A stretch of 64,000 nucleotides of DNA from Chionoecetes opilio (taxonomy: Eukaryota > Arthropoda > Malacostraca > Decapoda > Majidae), in NCBI GenBank assembly GCA_016584305.1, contig JACEEZ010020091.1, forward strand, positions 32,053 to 96,052, written 5' to 3'. The translations under genes were made by a program, and so were the position numbers. Under the pieces are notes generated by a model, which worked only from the letters and a program-made list of their open reading frames with translations, was not told the DNA's origin and made no database searches. Positions 1 to 13,500 of the stretch are shown one piece after another. Numbering within the stretch: the first letter of the stretch is position 1; the number at the start of each line of letters is the position of its first letter.

Positions 1-1373
1 CAAACGGGATTTTTACCCATAAAAAATTCTTTTTTCCTTTCGGACCCTCCCCAAATTTTTTTAAATTTTACCTGGGAACCCCGGGGGATTTTCTCGTTTC
101 CCGATATTTTTTTTTGGTTTATTTGAAAATCTTTGGTTTATATATCTTGTTCAAAATCCTGTTTTTTTCAATATTGTTTTTTGTTCTGCCCAAAATTTTA
201 ATGGGGGCCCTTGATCCTTTGTGGGAGGGCCTTTCTTGCTTTCTTACCTCCTTAAAAAAAAAACCCTTAAACCCCACCCAAAAAAAAAATTTTTATAAAT
301 AAAAAAAAAAAAATACTTTCCCTTTTTTTAAATTTTTTCCCCCGGGGGTTTTTAAAAAAAAGCCCCCTCTAAATTCCCTTTTTTTTGGGGGGGCCCCAAG
401 CCTCAAATTTTTACGTTTTTTTATGCCAATGGTGGGTGCCCCGGGCCCCTCCTAACGCCTGCACTGCCGCCCATGCCCCGATAGTTGGTCCTATTTAATT
501 ATAGTTCCATATATAAAACCCCCGCTGTCCCACCCAAAAGCACCCCGTCCACGCAAGCGGGCAAGGGGTTTTCGTTAAATTTTAATTCCTTTTCTGCGTT
601 TGTCTTTAATTTTAAATTTTTTGTTTTTTGCCCTGTTTTTTTTTTCATAATTTTTTGTTTACTCTCCTAGCGTAATGGTGTTATGATCCTGTTTTTCATA
701 AAAATCCTTTCTCACTCGGCAGTTGCCTGCAAGTTTTACTTTTCCAAAATTTTCCCCTTTTCTTCCACCTTTCTTTGCCTTTAAATCATTACTGCCCCAA
801 CCATAGGATGAAACTCAAATTCTTCGTAAACTCCCCTTGAGTCTTCATTACAAGGAAGGGTTTTTGCCTTGCCTCCCGGCGTTGTAAATTCTACTGTTAC
901 GAGGTATCCACCTCCACAGTCTGAGGGACGGCTATGTCCCACAAAGCTACTTATACATGGATAGACACTGGTAGGGATTTGGGAAAAAAAAAATTTAAAA
1001 CAAGGAGTTAGTTGGCTCGGGGTAAGCGGAAACCATCGAAGGATCCAAACCCTGTCACCATTTTTAGTGGTCAAAAGCCCCCCACATGTTGTCACCATTA
1101 TGTAGTGCCCCCCTTGGGAGTGACTCTCAGCCTGGTTTCCCGCGCCACCCCCCACATTAAGGGGGAAAAAAATTAAATGAAAAAAAATAAAAGATTTTAA
1201 GGGAAAAATGTAAGTATTTTTTGGAAACTGAATGACAACGCGTTAATATATTTCTAAATTTTAATTATTTTAAATCTTTTCTGTCTCCATTATAGTATTA
1301 TACACAATGTTATTAATATTTGTCTTCTTCCCCCCTAGCGATACGACCGAAATGTAAGCGTTATTAATATAGT
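1..1373. other. Low-quality homopolymer-rich stretch, no recognisable gene
   Basis: The first 800 bases are packed with inflated runs of T, A, G and C, typical of uncorrected single-molecule reads. A 124-codon frame on the minus strand (781-1155) is the longest here; I do not recognise its protein and it may be chance. The stretch ends at a lone N at 1374. Confidence 0.5.
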
Positions 1374-1374
1374 N

Positions 1375-2429
1375 TGCCCTAAAACCCATCATTAGAATAA
1401 CATCTAAAAATTAGGTGCGTAACAGTGTCCAAAAGATGTCCGAAAGATATAAAGCGATGCGAGAGACAAAGACAATAAATCTAATCCGAGGAAAGATTTG
1501 GGTCACCCTGCTTGTGTCGTACGCGATGCTCCAGTCATATTATATATTTTCTCTCTTCTTTCTTTATATTTATCTCTCTCACTGGAAAGTCTAAGAGAGA
1601 GAGAGATATATAGATAGCTAGATAGAGAGGGAGAGAGGGAGATATAGATAGATAGAGAAAGAAAAAAAAGAGATAATACTCACCATTAAAAACTCCTAAC
1701 ACGATCTATACCGAACAATGAATCCACAAATCTTGCCAATGTGACAAAATAAAGAACAATGAACAACAGAAAAATAGAAATTGACAATAATCTGCACTGT
1801 AATCAACACTGACTTTTCTAAACCTCGGAGCATCAAAGACAAATACATGAAAAATATAATGCCAAAGCCACGCGTTCATTCCCCTTTCATTACTCTCCTC
1901 ATGCTTTACTGTCTACCCCTCCTGTCCCTACTCCCCTACCCTCTACCTCCTCTACTCCTATACCCTATTATATTAACCAGATTATATTACTCAAAACTGT
2001 ACTCATTACCGGGAAATCACTCAAAAAAGATAATGGTTCAATTATCGGATCAAGTGAAATCAGCTGCAGAAAAAAAAACATAAAAAGATATTTGTTTATT
2101 AATGATTAAAATGTGTTCGCCCAATACTTTTAGTGAGATTAAATTTTTGACCACCGAGGCGGCCTGATAACCAAGTGAGTGATATCATTGCTTATTAATC
2201 GAAAGCTGATTGTTATTTAGGCAACCCAAATGGGACTTTTCAGTGTAATTTTTTGTACCCCGAGGGCCTGATTTAGTGTTTAATGAATGAAAATTACTAT
2301 TTTTGACTATATTTTTTTAATAATATATGCGGAATTTTTTCTATCCAAGAAACATCGGGACTGTGAAAAATGTTCTTTTTTGATGGAGAGGGATTATTTG
2401 AGTTTTTAATGAATATAAAAGCATTACTA
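1375..2429. other. AT-rich spacer with GA/TC-rich microsatellite
   Basis: A degenerate (GA)n/(GATA)n tract runs from about 1593 to 1662. Two related segments near 2278 and 2403 share a TTAATGAAT...ATTTTTGACTA core about 125 bases apart. No supported gene. Confidence 0.45.
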
Positions 2430-4769
2430 ATTTTTGACTACTATTTACTACTAAAAAAATAAATGATAATAAATAATAACAATTAATAAATTTCACTAAA
2501 GATGTAATTACCACAAAGGTGCTATCAAAAAACCTGCAGCACAGTGGAGGGAAAACAACTGCAAAATGGCCGTTAGAAATAATGTCGTTTGGTGCAAAAG
2601 ACAAAAAACATTTTTCTTCAAAAGGCCAATTACGACCAACGAAACCGCCCACGATTGCTAGGCTGGAGAAAACGCAGAGAAAAAAAAAAATATAACGAGT
2701 ACATTTTTTCCACGTTCCAGGTTCTTTTAGGTCATTTCCTTTGTGGCGATTTCCAGTAGTGGAGGGTTTTAAGCAAATTTGTTTTTTGAGTGTGGGAAGG
2801 TTTAACTAGTGGTTGTGGTTGTTGCTTCTATATGTTTTTTACTTTTTTTTTTTTTACTATGTTGTTTCCTTTATTTGTTTTAATTTGTTAATGCTTGGTT
2901 GGTCCCTTGTTTTAAGGGGAAGCAATCAATATTTTACCTTGTAATTATGAAAGTGCGCAAATGTAAACTTGTATTTCCTATTAAGTTATGTGAGGAGCTA
3001 CAACAACGGTTTATATTTCCATTGCAGAAGTGATTGACTCTTTCACCTTGACGGTGGATTTCCATTGATGATGGTGCAACCTCCAACTTAGTGGTCGGTC
3101 CCCCCAACACTAGAATGGCAATTGGGTCGCAGCTGGCCCGCGAGAGCTACGGTTCCTCCAACCCCGCCCGGAGGGGGAAATTGGCCCCCTTCAATCCCTT
3201 CCTCCTGGTTCCTTATCCATCATGTGGAACACGCTTTTAACTGGGGAAAAAACACTGTCTTATTGGCAAGGCAAATGCCCACACTCTGGGATTTCGAATG
3301 ACGATTTCCCATCCCAAAAATTGGCCTAAATTACTGCCCAATTCCACAGGCAGGGAATGCCTTCCGGTTGGCAACCTGGCCTGCCCGTTTGCGGGTGTCA
3401 TTTGAAGAATGTGGGTCAGCTTCCGTGTTTGTTGTGTTTGAGTGTAATTTACCCTTGTGAGTGTGTTGTGAAATTTTGTGTGGGTGGTTGGTGGTGGGTG
3501 GTGTGTGTTGACTACTGGTAATAGGTGTTGTGGTGGTGTGGGTTATATATGTTTGGGGGTTTGGTAGTTTTTGTGTACTAAATGTTTATTGATCTAAAAA
3601 CTTCCTTTTCTTTTTTTAAGGTTAAATATAACATGAACAACTTTGGTTCCTATTATTTTATTACCTTGAAGGCTTGAGCCTTTTTTGCCTCTTACATTTC
3701 TTACATGCAATGTAGGACCTGGTATACAGCTTGCAGATCCCAAAATGGGAAAGAAACCCAACCACTGAACGCCAAGAAGGATTAATTCTTCTTTGGCAGG
3801 TTAAAAACCCAAGGTAGTCAAATCCGAATTATAGGGACCCTGTGGACAGTTCGCCTTTTTCCACCTTGCTGGCTGCAGATGGGTTTCTAATTGTTAAAGG
3901 ATTGTAGGCTCATCTCAGCATGAAAAAGTTAATCCAATACTAATTTTTCCCGGCCCTGTTGTACAGGGAAAAGAATATTTTAGTATGGATTAAATTATTA
4001 TCAGACCCAAAATGGTAATTTTAAAGAAAATCATGTGTAGATTAGTGTCAACGAAACGTGTGTACAAGTTTTTTTGGAAGGTGCCCCCCCGGAGTATATT
4101 GATATTTTTGTTGATAAAGTCATAACGCAGAGAAAACTATTTATCTGACACGGTAGTCAGACTATGAAAATGTTTTGTTTTTACAGTTTTTAGCAACTGT
4201 CTCTTACAATGAATCAAGAACATTCTTGCATGTATTTTTTAATTAATATTATACAATCAGTGTCTCAAAAATTATTAAACTGCGCCCGAGTAGGTATGCA
4301 GTTTGGCCGAGTTGGCCTGCATTCGTTTAACAACTATAGCCCCTACACAAGTGCTTTGTGGGGCCCTTCCGGAACACATGTATTGATGGTTTGTAGTATA
4401 GTCCGACCCACTTCATCTTGGCCCCTGGGTTTGGAGTGGTGAGATTTCCTGCTGTGTTGGTCACGTTCCACCCTTGACAGGCTGAAGTTGACGTTTCTCT
4501 CATACTTTTAGCTATTTACATGGACTATTTCTCAATCAAACTATATTGAGAGCAAGAGCGGACAGAGAGGTTAAAGTAATCTTCCAGACCCATTTTTTTC
4601 TTTGCAATAATTATGTTTGAAATGTTCAATTGTTATATTCAAAAAATACCTAATCCACAAAAAATATTAATTAATTTTTCACGCCTTATTTTCCCTAAAA
4701 AAAATGACTTTTGTAAAAAAGCGCGGGGAAAACAACAGCCACATTCCAGCCGTGGCACGAAACTTGCTG

Positions 4770-5139
4770 GCGACGTCCACAGCAGGAAGCCTCCCAGCCC
4801 CCGCCCGACACAGACACACGGAAGACTCAGAGAAAAAATGCAGTACCCGAAGAATCCCGGGTGCTTTCTGGTATTATTATTTTTTGCGACATGGCACATA
4901 TATATCACGTCTGCACACATATATCGTCGCCCCACAGGTTTGCAAATGGGTTGCTAAGCTCTCGGGAAAGGGGACAGCCCCCCCACGCTGCACCCACAAA
5001 GGATGCAAGTACATGCCACATCGCACAAAAAATAATATCAAAAACACCCAAAATTCCCCAAAGTACTACATTTTTTCTCCATGTCCTCCCGCGGCATCTG
5101 TAATCAGGCAGGGCTGGGAGGCTTCCTGCTGTGACGTCG
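4770..5139. repeat. Inverted repeat pair, about 35-base arms
   Basis: The arm at about 4770-4804 (core CACAGCAGGAAGCCTCCCAG) reappears inverted at about 5105-5139. The same pair exists in the duplicate copy at about 11662-11690 and 11990-12020, so it is not a read artefact. It may be the ends of a small non-autonomous element; outer boundaries and target duplication were not resolved. Confidence 0.5.
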
Positions 5140-5684
5140 CCGAGGCCGTGGTGCGTCGTCTGCTGATCGGCCAGTTTGTTTTGAGAGCTCGGGGAATTTA
5201 CAGATTTTTGAATGCAAGAATCATTTAAAACGGGTGGACTGGATGCAAAAAAGCGACAACATATTGTTGATATACTCGATCATGGCTATATTTTGACTGC
5301 ATTACATCAGGAATGATGAAAAATGGGTCTGGGACGATTACTTTAAGAGGGGGAGGCGGCCTGGAGGGAGGCATAAGGGTGATTGGACACCAGCGCGGAC
5401 TTGACCTGGGCCAACACCCGAGGGGGCCAAGATTAAACGGATTGGACTATAAGTAGTATATATTAGGGGACAAAAACAATGTGAGTGCAAAACTCCAACC
5501 GTGTTGTTTGCTGTCGTTGGTCACTGGTCAAAAGTGCCTAGGGGGTAGACCCACTTTCCGTGTGATTCCACCGGGCCGCCAACACTGACGGGCATCAGAA
5601 ACAGCCAACCCTTGACAGGCTGGACATAGAGTTGGCCGTGCGTGGAGTATATAAAGAATATCGACCACAAGCCACACCACCACA

Positions 5685-5748
5685 CACGCACTCACACATG
5701 CATGCACGCCACCCACACCACCACCCCACCAACCACACACACACACCT
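5685..5748. repeat. (CA)n-rich microsatellite
   Basis: Imperfect CA/CAC-rich run, with an equivalent tract at about 12538-12595 in the duplicate copy. Confidence 0.7.
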
Positions 5749-7327
5749 CTGTAATTCTAATTAATTCTTACCTAAAGTGAAGGGATAGCAAAAGTGATCC
5801 CTGAATCGGGTGACCATCTTGATTGAGGGGCCAGGATGCAATTGCTGGTCGTGACCCCCACATCACCATATCCATCGTCAGCCACCACCGGCACATTTTT
5901 TGGCATGCCTGCATCCAAAATTTCTCTCCTTGCACAAGTTATAAAGTGCAGCACAGGCCATGATGATCTTGCAGTTTTCTGTGGGCTGACTCTCAATTTT
6001 CCCCATGGAGAAACATGAAACAACGCGCTTCCAACTGGCCAATGCCCCTTTCGAAAAAAAAACACACCCTTGTCTTCTTTGTGTGCCCTGTAAAAAACAT
6101 GATTTTGCACTATTAATAAAACAATCCGAAGGTTTTCACATCCTCAAAACAAACAAAATAACCGCATTTGGACGATATTTACCTAGGGGTCATAAGGACT
6201 AATGTATGATGTGTTTACGGGAGGGACTGAAAGATTTTTAAAGGACCCCTTTAGTGTGTAATTTCATATCTGTCAACGGCATTCATCAAATGCAGGAATG
6301 TACACATCTACACATATATCTAGTATCTTCCATATCAACTTTCAATTTCTTTTTATAATTTAAAATTCAATAGCACCCTTTAAGGTTTGCTTACAGCCTT
6401 AAGCTTACCCTACTGGGGGTGGGCTATCATAGTTGCCTCTAAAAACAAAGTGATAATTATATTAATTAGCACCAAAAAACATTTTTTTTGCGAAAAATAT
6501 TGATGGCTTTCAATAGTTATACCAATAATTAACATGGTGTTTTGTAGTTACAGGTTGTCCCTTTGGGTAATCTGTATCAAGGACATAAGACAAGAATGTA
6601 AGGGATTACAAAATAGGGCAATTTTTAAAAAATGGGGGACATGTAAGCTGCTTTAGATTAAATGGCATTTCGGGGGGGGGGGACACACTAAAAAGGTGGG
6701 TTATAAATTTCCGATTATTGAGCCCTTAAAATGCCAAAAAAAAAATTACTTACATAGCTGAACGTTATTTCAGGCCGAAACGGTTAAGTTAGTTTAAATT
6801 AAGAGTAACGGATGAAAGCGTGCTCGTTTTTCTATATATTTTGATTAGGTTAGGTTATAGCGAAGTTAAAATTTGTAATATAAAACCTTTTTTTTTTTTT
6901 TAGTTCCATGGGGAGAGTCGTTTAGGCTGGTTGGGGGGGCATCTCTTCCCCCACTTCATTAATTACGGTTTTAGAGGTATGTGAATGGGGATCTGTGAAG
7001 GTCTGGAGGAGGGGAAAAAAACACTTAATAGGGGGCGGGATAGGGACTCTAGGAATTTTACCCCCAGATTCAATCAATTACACCTAAAAAGCATTTCAGG
7101 TAAACAAAGGACTGCTAGAAAATCAGTGGTGCCTAATAAACGGAAAAATGTTACCAAAATGGGTAATATAAATGGACTTGTGGGACGGTATTATTGCAGT
7201 TTTAAAAAACCAAATACATGATTGATGGTTTTCAAAAATCTAAAACGTTTCGTTTTTCATTCATAAGGGAATATTTTTCTAAACGTGGCACAAACAGCTG
7301 TCGGTAATTAAAAAGGGCAAAAATATT

Positions 7328-7400
7328 TTAGGTTAGATTAGGTGTAGGTTAGAGAGTTAGGTTAGGTTAGTTAGAAGGGGTTAGGTTAAGTTTGATGGTT
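7328..7400. repeat. AGGTTA-type short tandem repeat
   Basis: Repeated GGTTAG hexamers, partly degenerate. The matching block in the duplicate is at 14042-14125, and similar clusters lie at 9495-9530, 21922-21988 and 43128-43145. The unit resembles the arthropod telomere repeat TTAGG but has six bases; such interspersed runs are common in arthropods. Confidence 0.6.
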
Positions 7401-8677
7401 TTGAATTAGGTTAATAATTGGATGCTTTTTTACAAATTTTTTAGTGTGTTTTTTCCCGGTCCAAAACGTCTAAAAAAAAAAATATTAGAAAAATTTTGGT
7501 TCATCCAACTTTTTTCGAAATTGCAAAAAAAAACACCTCATTTTGAGGGCTTGTTTTACAGTTTACAAAAAAAAACTATCTCCATAATGGAAAAGGCATT
7601 ACATATTAAGCTAAAAAAAAAAAAACTCAAAAACTTGTCTTAAAAATCTTGCAAGTCATAAAACTACTTTTTTTTTTTCCCGAAAAACTGTGGCATATTT
7701 ACCCTATTGGAAAGCAAAAACTTTCTGAATATGATTGTTCTGTGCCGTCTATGGCATCCCACTACTCCCGGGAAAAGCCAGCAATATTCATAAAGTTCAA
7801 CCTGGTTTCGCTGGAATGGTCGGCTAGCCGGGGTTGGGGGGGGGGAATTTTGACGGGGAATCTTGAGGGACGAAGGCTGGTTTCACAAAAAAGCGTCCAA
7901 TGTCTGGACTTATCACAATAACTGATGGCTGCCTGAGATTAAAGCCAAAGGTCATCACACGCTACAACATTTGCATTTTGCCAGTGGGCCAAGTATTTCG
8001 CAGTGTTATGATCACTTTTCATTTTCTTGCACTAAAACAGGTTGGGCTTCTGGTTTCGTTGTGGTGATTTTGGCATTCTCTCCACCCATATCAGGTCACC
8101 AAAACATTATTCCCTCGCGATCCAGGGCCTGTACCTTTTTAATAAAGGTCAGCAAATCATCATACATTGTCAAGAAAACACTTTTTCTAGGCCTGTAAAT
8201 TTTTTGGGTCTCGGAGGGGATCCTGCCATTGTTGTTGTGGCGTCCATTCTTGGCCTAGTGAAGGGGGGACCGAAGTTGGCTTGGGGGGAAAAAGGACTTG
8301 AGGCATGCCCATGGGAAGGGACACTTAACTTTGGGTGCCTGTTAAGCATACTTAAATCGGATAAGCAATTTTGGGTAGGAAATGACTTAAGCATTTCTTT
8401 AATATTTGGTGGAAGATCAGCAAATTTTCGTCGTAAGTACGGCTAACAATACTAAGTATTATGGCTTTATCTGGGAGAGTGTTTTGAAAAGATTCACGGG
8501 GNTTGAGTTATACTATTATTTTGACTACTTTACTACTAAAAATAATGAAAATAATAATAACAATAATAATTTCACTAAGATTAATTACACAAAGGTGCTA
8601 TCAAAACCTGCACCGTGAAAACAATGCAAGGCTAGAAATTGCGTGCAAAGCAAACATTTTTTCTTTCAAAAGGCAAT

Positions 8678-9778
8678 GGACCCGTTTACTCTACTTGAGG
8701 CAAGGATTGATTTGACATCTTCAAGCCTCATATAGTTGGGCAGTGATGTTGATTTTTCTATGTGAACAGTATTTTTGATGATACAGCCAATTTAAGTACA
8801 GGAAAATGTATACGCTCTAAAACGACTGGCGCCATGTTGTGACGTCACTAGCTTAGACAACAGGGCAAAACAGCTGTGAAGCGGCCGCTACTATTATGTA
8901 CTACCTACTAATACACCAACTTGCATTACCCCTACTACCGCAAGATGACCAGTAATCCTCCTTCAAGTGATGTAGTAGGTATTCACTGTGTTTGTGAATA
9001 TGTAAGTTGTAGTTTATAAGGAAAAAGTGGATAGACAGAGATAAGTGGTCCGTGACACCTGACAAGTGATGACTTCTGGGATCGGCATTCCTTATAGGGA
9101 GCTTAAATGAACCTGCAATGACATGTAAAGCTAGACAGATAGACGAACTCATAGAGGAACAGGTAGACATGTATGGCTTTCTTTCCCCACATAAGCAAAA
9201 CACACCCTTCGTCACTCTACTCACCACTACACCCTTTACTAACCATACATTTCTACCTGTTCCTCTATGAGTTCGTCTATCTGTCTAGCTGTACATGTCA
9301 TTGCAGGTTCATTTAAGCTCCCTATAAGAATGCCGATCCCAGAAGTCATCACTTGTCTGGTGTCACGGGCCACTTCGCTCTGTCTATCCACTTTTTCCTT
9401 ATAAACTACAACTTACATATCACAAACCAGTGAATACCTACTACATCACTTGAAGGAGGATTACTGGTCATCTTGCGGTAGTAGGGGTAATGCAAGTTAG
9501 TAAGGTTAGTTAGGTTAGTAAAATAAAACTATAATTTGCGGTTTGCTGAGCCAAAACAAGCCGATCAGCTGATCAGGCGAGATCTGAGTCTGCAGTTACT
9601 ACGTCACAACCAATCACAGCGCGTTCCGCAGTGTTGTGATATTTTGGCCCCAAAAAGGCCATATATTTCATTTATGGTGCATTTCTCAGCAAAAAGAATA
9701 TGAGTACAGTGATATGTAGCCTATATTGCACCCAAAGCTTTATAATACTCCGTGTTTTAGGTGTGAGTAAACGGGTCC
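8678..9778. mobile_element. Non-autonomous foldback element with long internal hairpin
   Basis: The termini are inverted repeats, GGACCCGTTTACTC at 8678-8691 and its reverse complement at 9765-9778. AT flanks both ends (8676-8677 and 9779-9780). Copy 1 of the surrounding locus keeps the empty site at about 2628-2632, reading CAATTAC with one AT, which fits insertion with a 2-base duplication. Inside, 8918-9176 and 9243-9498 form an almost perfect inverted repeat of about 258 bases around a 66-base loop. No transposase frame is evident, so it would depend on an enzyme made elsewhere. Superfamily not assigned. Confidence 0.8.
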
Positions 9779-10493
9779 ATTACGACCAGACCGCCACGAT
9801 GCAAGCTGGAGAAACGCAGAGAAAAAAAATATACGAGTACATTTTCCACGTAAGTCTGTTAGGTAATTCTTTTGGCGAGTCAAGTATGGAGGTTGTTAAG
9901 CCAAGGTGGTTTGAGTGTGGAGTTACTGAGTGTTGTGGTTGTTCTTCTATTGTTGTTACTTTTTTTTTTGTTTAACGTGTTTGTTTCCTTATTTGTTAAT
10001 TTTTTAATATGCTTGGTTTTGGTCCTTTTAGTAAGGGACATTCATATTTACTTGTTAATATTAATCAAAGTGCGCAATGTTAACTGTATTCCTATTAAGT
10101 TATGCGAGGTAGCTACCCCACCGGTTATATTCCATTGCAGAAGTTGATGACTCTTTCCCCTTTCACGCATCTTTCTGTTGGGTGCAACCTCCACTTGTGT
10201 CGGCTCCAACTACTAGATGGCAATGGTGCTAAAGCCTCGGCAGCTACTGGTCAAAACCCGCCTGAGGGAATTAGCCTTCAATCTTCTCCTAGGCCCCATC
10301 ATGACCGCGCTAACTGGGGGGAACACTTCTAATGCAGCAATCACCAGCCGCTGATCGGACAATTCCCATGTTAACTACTGCCCCATCACAGCAGGATTCT
10401 TCTTGGCAGCCATTTGGGCTGCCCATTATGCCTCAGTGAAGAAGTGATCACTTCTGTGTTGTATTGATGTACTTTACCTTGTGCTTGTGTGTG

Positions 10494-10535
10494 GAATGTG
10501 TGTGTGTGTGTGTGTGTGGTGTGTGTGTGTGACAG
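10494..10535. repeat. (TG)n microsatellite
   Basis: Near-pure TG run in copy 2 of the duplicated locus; the corresponding region in copy 1 (about 3460-3550) is TG-rich but much more interrupted. Confidence 0.8.
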
Positions 10536-13500
10536 ACTGTAATGTGGTTGTGTGGGTGTGTGTATAATCATATGTGTTGGTTGTGTGTTTGTGTGTATAA
10601 ATTTATTGATCTACTTGTTTTAGGTAAATATAACATGACAACTTTTTCCTATTTTTATATACTTAAAGGTTAGCTCTGTTTCTTACATTTCACATGCAAG
10701 GTAGACTGGGATAATTATACGAGAAATGGGGACAGAAACCCAACACTGAAGCAAAAGATATTGAATGTTTGGGCAGGTAAACAGAGGTAGTCGATTTATA
10801 TGACCCTGTTGCCAGTCGCTTCAACCTGCTGTCTGCAGTGAGGGTTCTAATGTTTTGAAGCATTGTGGCTCCTCTCAGCATGAAGTTTCATACTAATTTT
10901 CCCCGGCTTGTAAAGAAATAATATATAGTATGGAGTACATTATCAGACCCAATGGCAAGTAATCATGTGTAGGATGTGTCAACGAACTGTGTACAGTTGC
11001 AGAGTGCCCGAGTATATTGGATATTTTGTGATACACGTCATAACGCAGAGAAAACTATTTATCTGACACGGTGTCAGCCTAGTATGAGACAATGTTGTTT
11101 TAACAGTTTGAGGCACTGTCTCTTACAATGATCAAGAACTTCTTGCATGTATTTTTATTAATATTATACAATCAGTGTCTTCAAAAATTATTACTGCGTC
11201 GCCGATTAGGTATGGGCAGTTGGCCGAGTTGGCCTGCATTCGTTACACTATAGGCTACACAAGTGCTTTGTGGCCTTCGGACACTGTATTGATGTTTGTA
11301 GTTTAGTCGACCCCTTCATCTTGGCCCCTGGGTTGGAGTGGTGTGAGATTCCTGCGTGTTGTCACGTTCACCCTTGCCAGCTGAAGTGATGTTTCTCTCA
11401 TACTTTTAGCTTATTACATGGACTATTTCCTCATCAACTATATTGAGGCAAGAGCGACAGAGAGGTTAGGGGTAATCTCACAGACCCTTTTTTCTTTGCA
11501 TAATTTATGTTTTGAATGTTCAATTGTTAATTCTATACCTATCCCAACAAAAAATAATAATTTTCAACGCCTTATTTCCCTAAAAACAATGATACTTTTG
11601 TAAAAAGCGCGGGAAAACAAACAACAGCCGACATAGTCCGCCGTGGCACGAAACCTTGTTGGCGACGGTCACAGCAGGAAGCCCTCCCACCCCGCCCTAC
11701 ACAGACACACGAACTCAAGAGAAAAATTCAGTACCGAAGAATCCCGGTGTGCTTCTGTTATATTAGTTTGTGCGACATGGCACATATTATATCACGTCTG
11801 CACACGATATATCGTCGCCCCAGGTTGCAAATGGGTGCTAAGCTCTCGGAAAGGAACAGCCCCCAACGTCTCACCCACCAAAGGATGCAAGTTAACATGC
11901 CCACATCCGCACAAAAAAAATTACAGAACACCAAAAATTCCCAAAGTACTACAATTTTTTTCCTCCCATGTCGTCCGCGCATCTGTATCAGGCAGGTGCT
12001 GGGAGGCTTCTGCTGTGACGTTTCGCCGTGAGCCGTGTGTTTCGTCTGCTGATCGCTAGTTGTTTTGGAGCTCGGGGAATATTACAGATTTTGAAATTCA
12101 GATCATTTTATAACGTTGACTGGATGCCAAAAAGCGACACATTTGTTGGAATATATCTCTCATGGCTATATTTTGACTGCTTACGTCAGGTAATGATGAT
12201 GGTCTGGACGATTACTTTAAGAGGGATGCGGGCAGCTGGAGGAGGCATAAGGTGATTGTGGACACCGTGCGGACTTGATCTGGCACATCCCCGAGGCTTA
12301 GATTAAACGGATTGACTATAGTAGTATATATTAGACAACACTGTTAGTGCAACCTCCGAACCGTCTGTATGTTTGCTGTCGTTGGGTCACTGTTCAAAGT
12401 GCCTAGGGGTAGGCACCTTTCCGTGTGATTCCACCTGGGCTCCAACACTGAAGGCATCAAAAACAGCCAACCCTTTGACAGGCTGACATAGATTTGGCCG
12501 TGCTGAAGTACATAAGCAATAATCGACCACAAGCACGCACACCCACACCCCACTCACACATGCATGCACGCGCACACACACACCACACCACAACACCTCT
12601 GTAATCTATTCATTCTTACACTAAAGTGAAAGGTGCAAAGTGACCTGAATTCGTGACATCTTGATTGAGGGACCAGGATGCAATTGCTGGTCGTGGGACC
12701 ACACACCATATCCTAGCGTCAGACGCACCACCGGAACATCTTGCATGCCTTACCATCCAATTTCTTTCCTTGCAACGTTTAAAAGTGCGCACAGGCCACT
12801 GATGATTCTTGGCAGGTTTTCTGTTGGCTGACTCTCACTTCCCCATGGAGAACATGAAAACACGCCTTCGCACTGGCCAATGCCCCTTTCGAACAAAACA
12901 ACCTTGTCTTCCTTGTGTCCCTGCAAACACGATGTGCACTATTAATAAACAATCGAAGGTTTCACATCTCAAACGAACAATACCGCATTTGACATATCCC
13001 TAGATCATATGACTAATGTTATGAATGTGTACGCAGGACTAAAAATTTTTAAAGGACCCCTTTAAGTGGTGGATGTCAATCTGTCAACGGCATTCATCAA
13101 ATGCAGAATTACACCTCTGCTCTTATCTAGTACTACATATCAACTTTCATCTTCTTTTTATAATGAAAATTCAATAGCAACACTTTCAGGTTTGCTTATA
13201 CAGCCTTAGCTTGCCCTACTGGTGTGGCTATCATAGTTGCCTCTAAACAGTTATAATTATATAATCATCACAACAGTTTTTTTGCGAAATATTGATGCTT
13301 TTCAATAGTATACCAATATACATGTGTTTTTGTGTTCAGTTGTACCCTTTTGTTGGGTATCTGGTATCAGACATAAACAGATGTAGGGAATATCAAATAG
13401 GCAATAAAATGGACATGTAGCCTTCTTTAGATAAATGCAATTTCTGGACACCTTAAAAAGTGGGTATAATATTCGATATGATCCCTAAAATGTGCAAAAA

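Larger units (their letters stand above)
2430..8501. repeat. Direct repeat of about 6 kb, copy 1
   Basis: This stretch repeats in the same orientation at 8503-15115. Landmarks match in order: the CAGTGTCTCAAAAATTATTA region near 4258 against 11174, the CA-rich tract near 5690 against 12540, the AGGTTA-rich block near 7330 against 14045, and TACTAAGTATTATGGCTT near 8450 against 15097. Copy 1 is longer between matching landmarks (about 5.76 kb against 5.29 kb), mostly from extra bases in homopolymers, so it looks insertion-biased. It ends at a single N (8502). No coding region could be supported; long frames differ between copies. It is either a real tandem duplication with one poorly read copy or, more likely, two haplotypes or reads left unmerged. 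Confidence 0.85.

Noticed and set aside
4613..5228. Overlapping frames up to 174 codons in the duplicated locus
   Set aside because: The matching frames in the second copy (11.6-12.06 kb) are different and broken, so there is no sign of coding constraint.
7328..7400. Telomere or telomere-fusion site
   Set aside because: The unit is the hexamer AGGTTA rather than TTAGG, the arrays are short and scattered, and unique sequence continues on both sides.
8901..9227. 108-codon minus-strand frame as a gene of the foldback element
   Set aside because: It lies within one arm of a hairpin, has no recognised motif, and is not matched by an open frame in the other arm.
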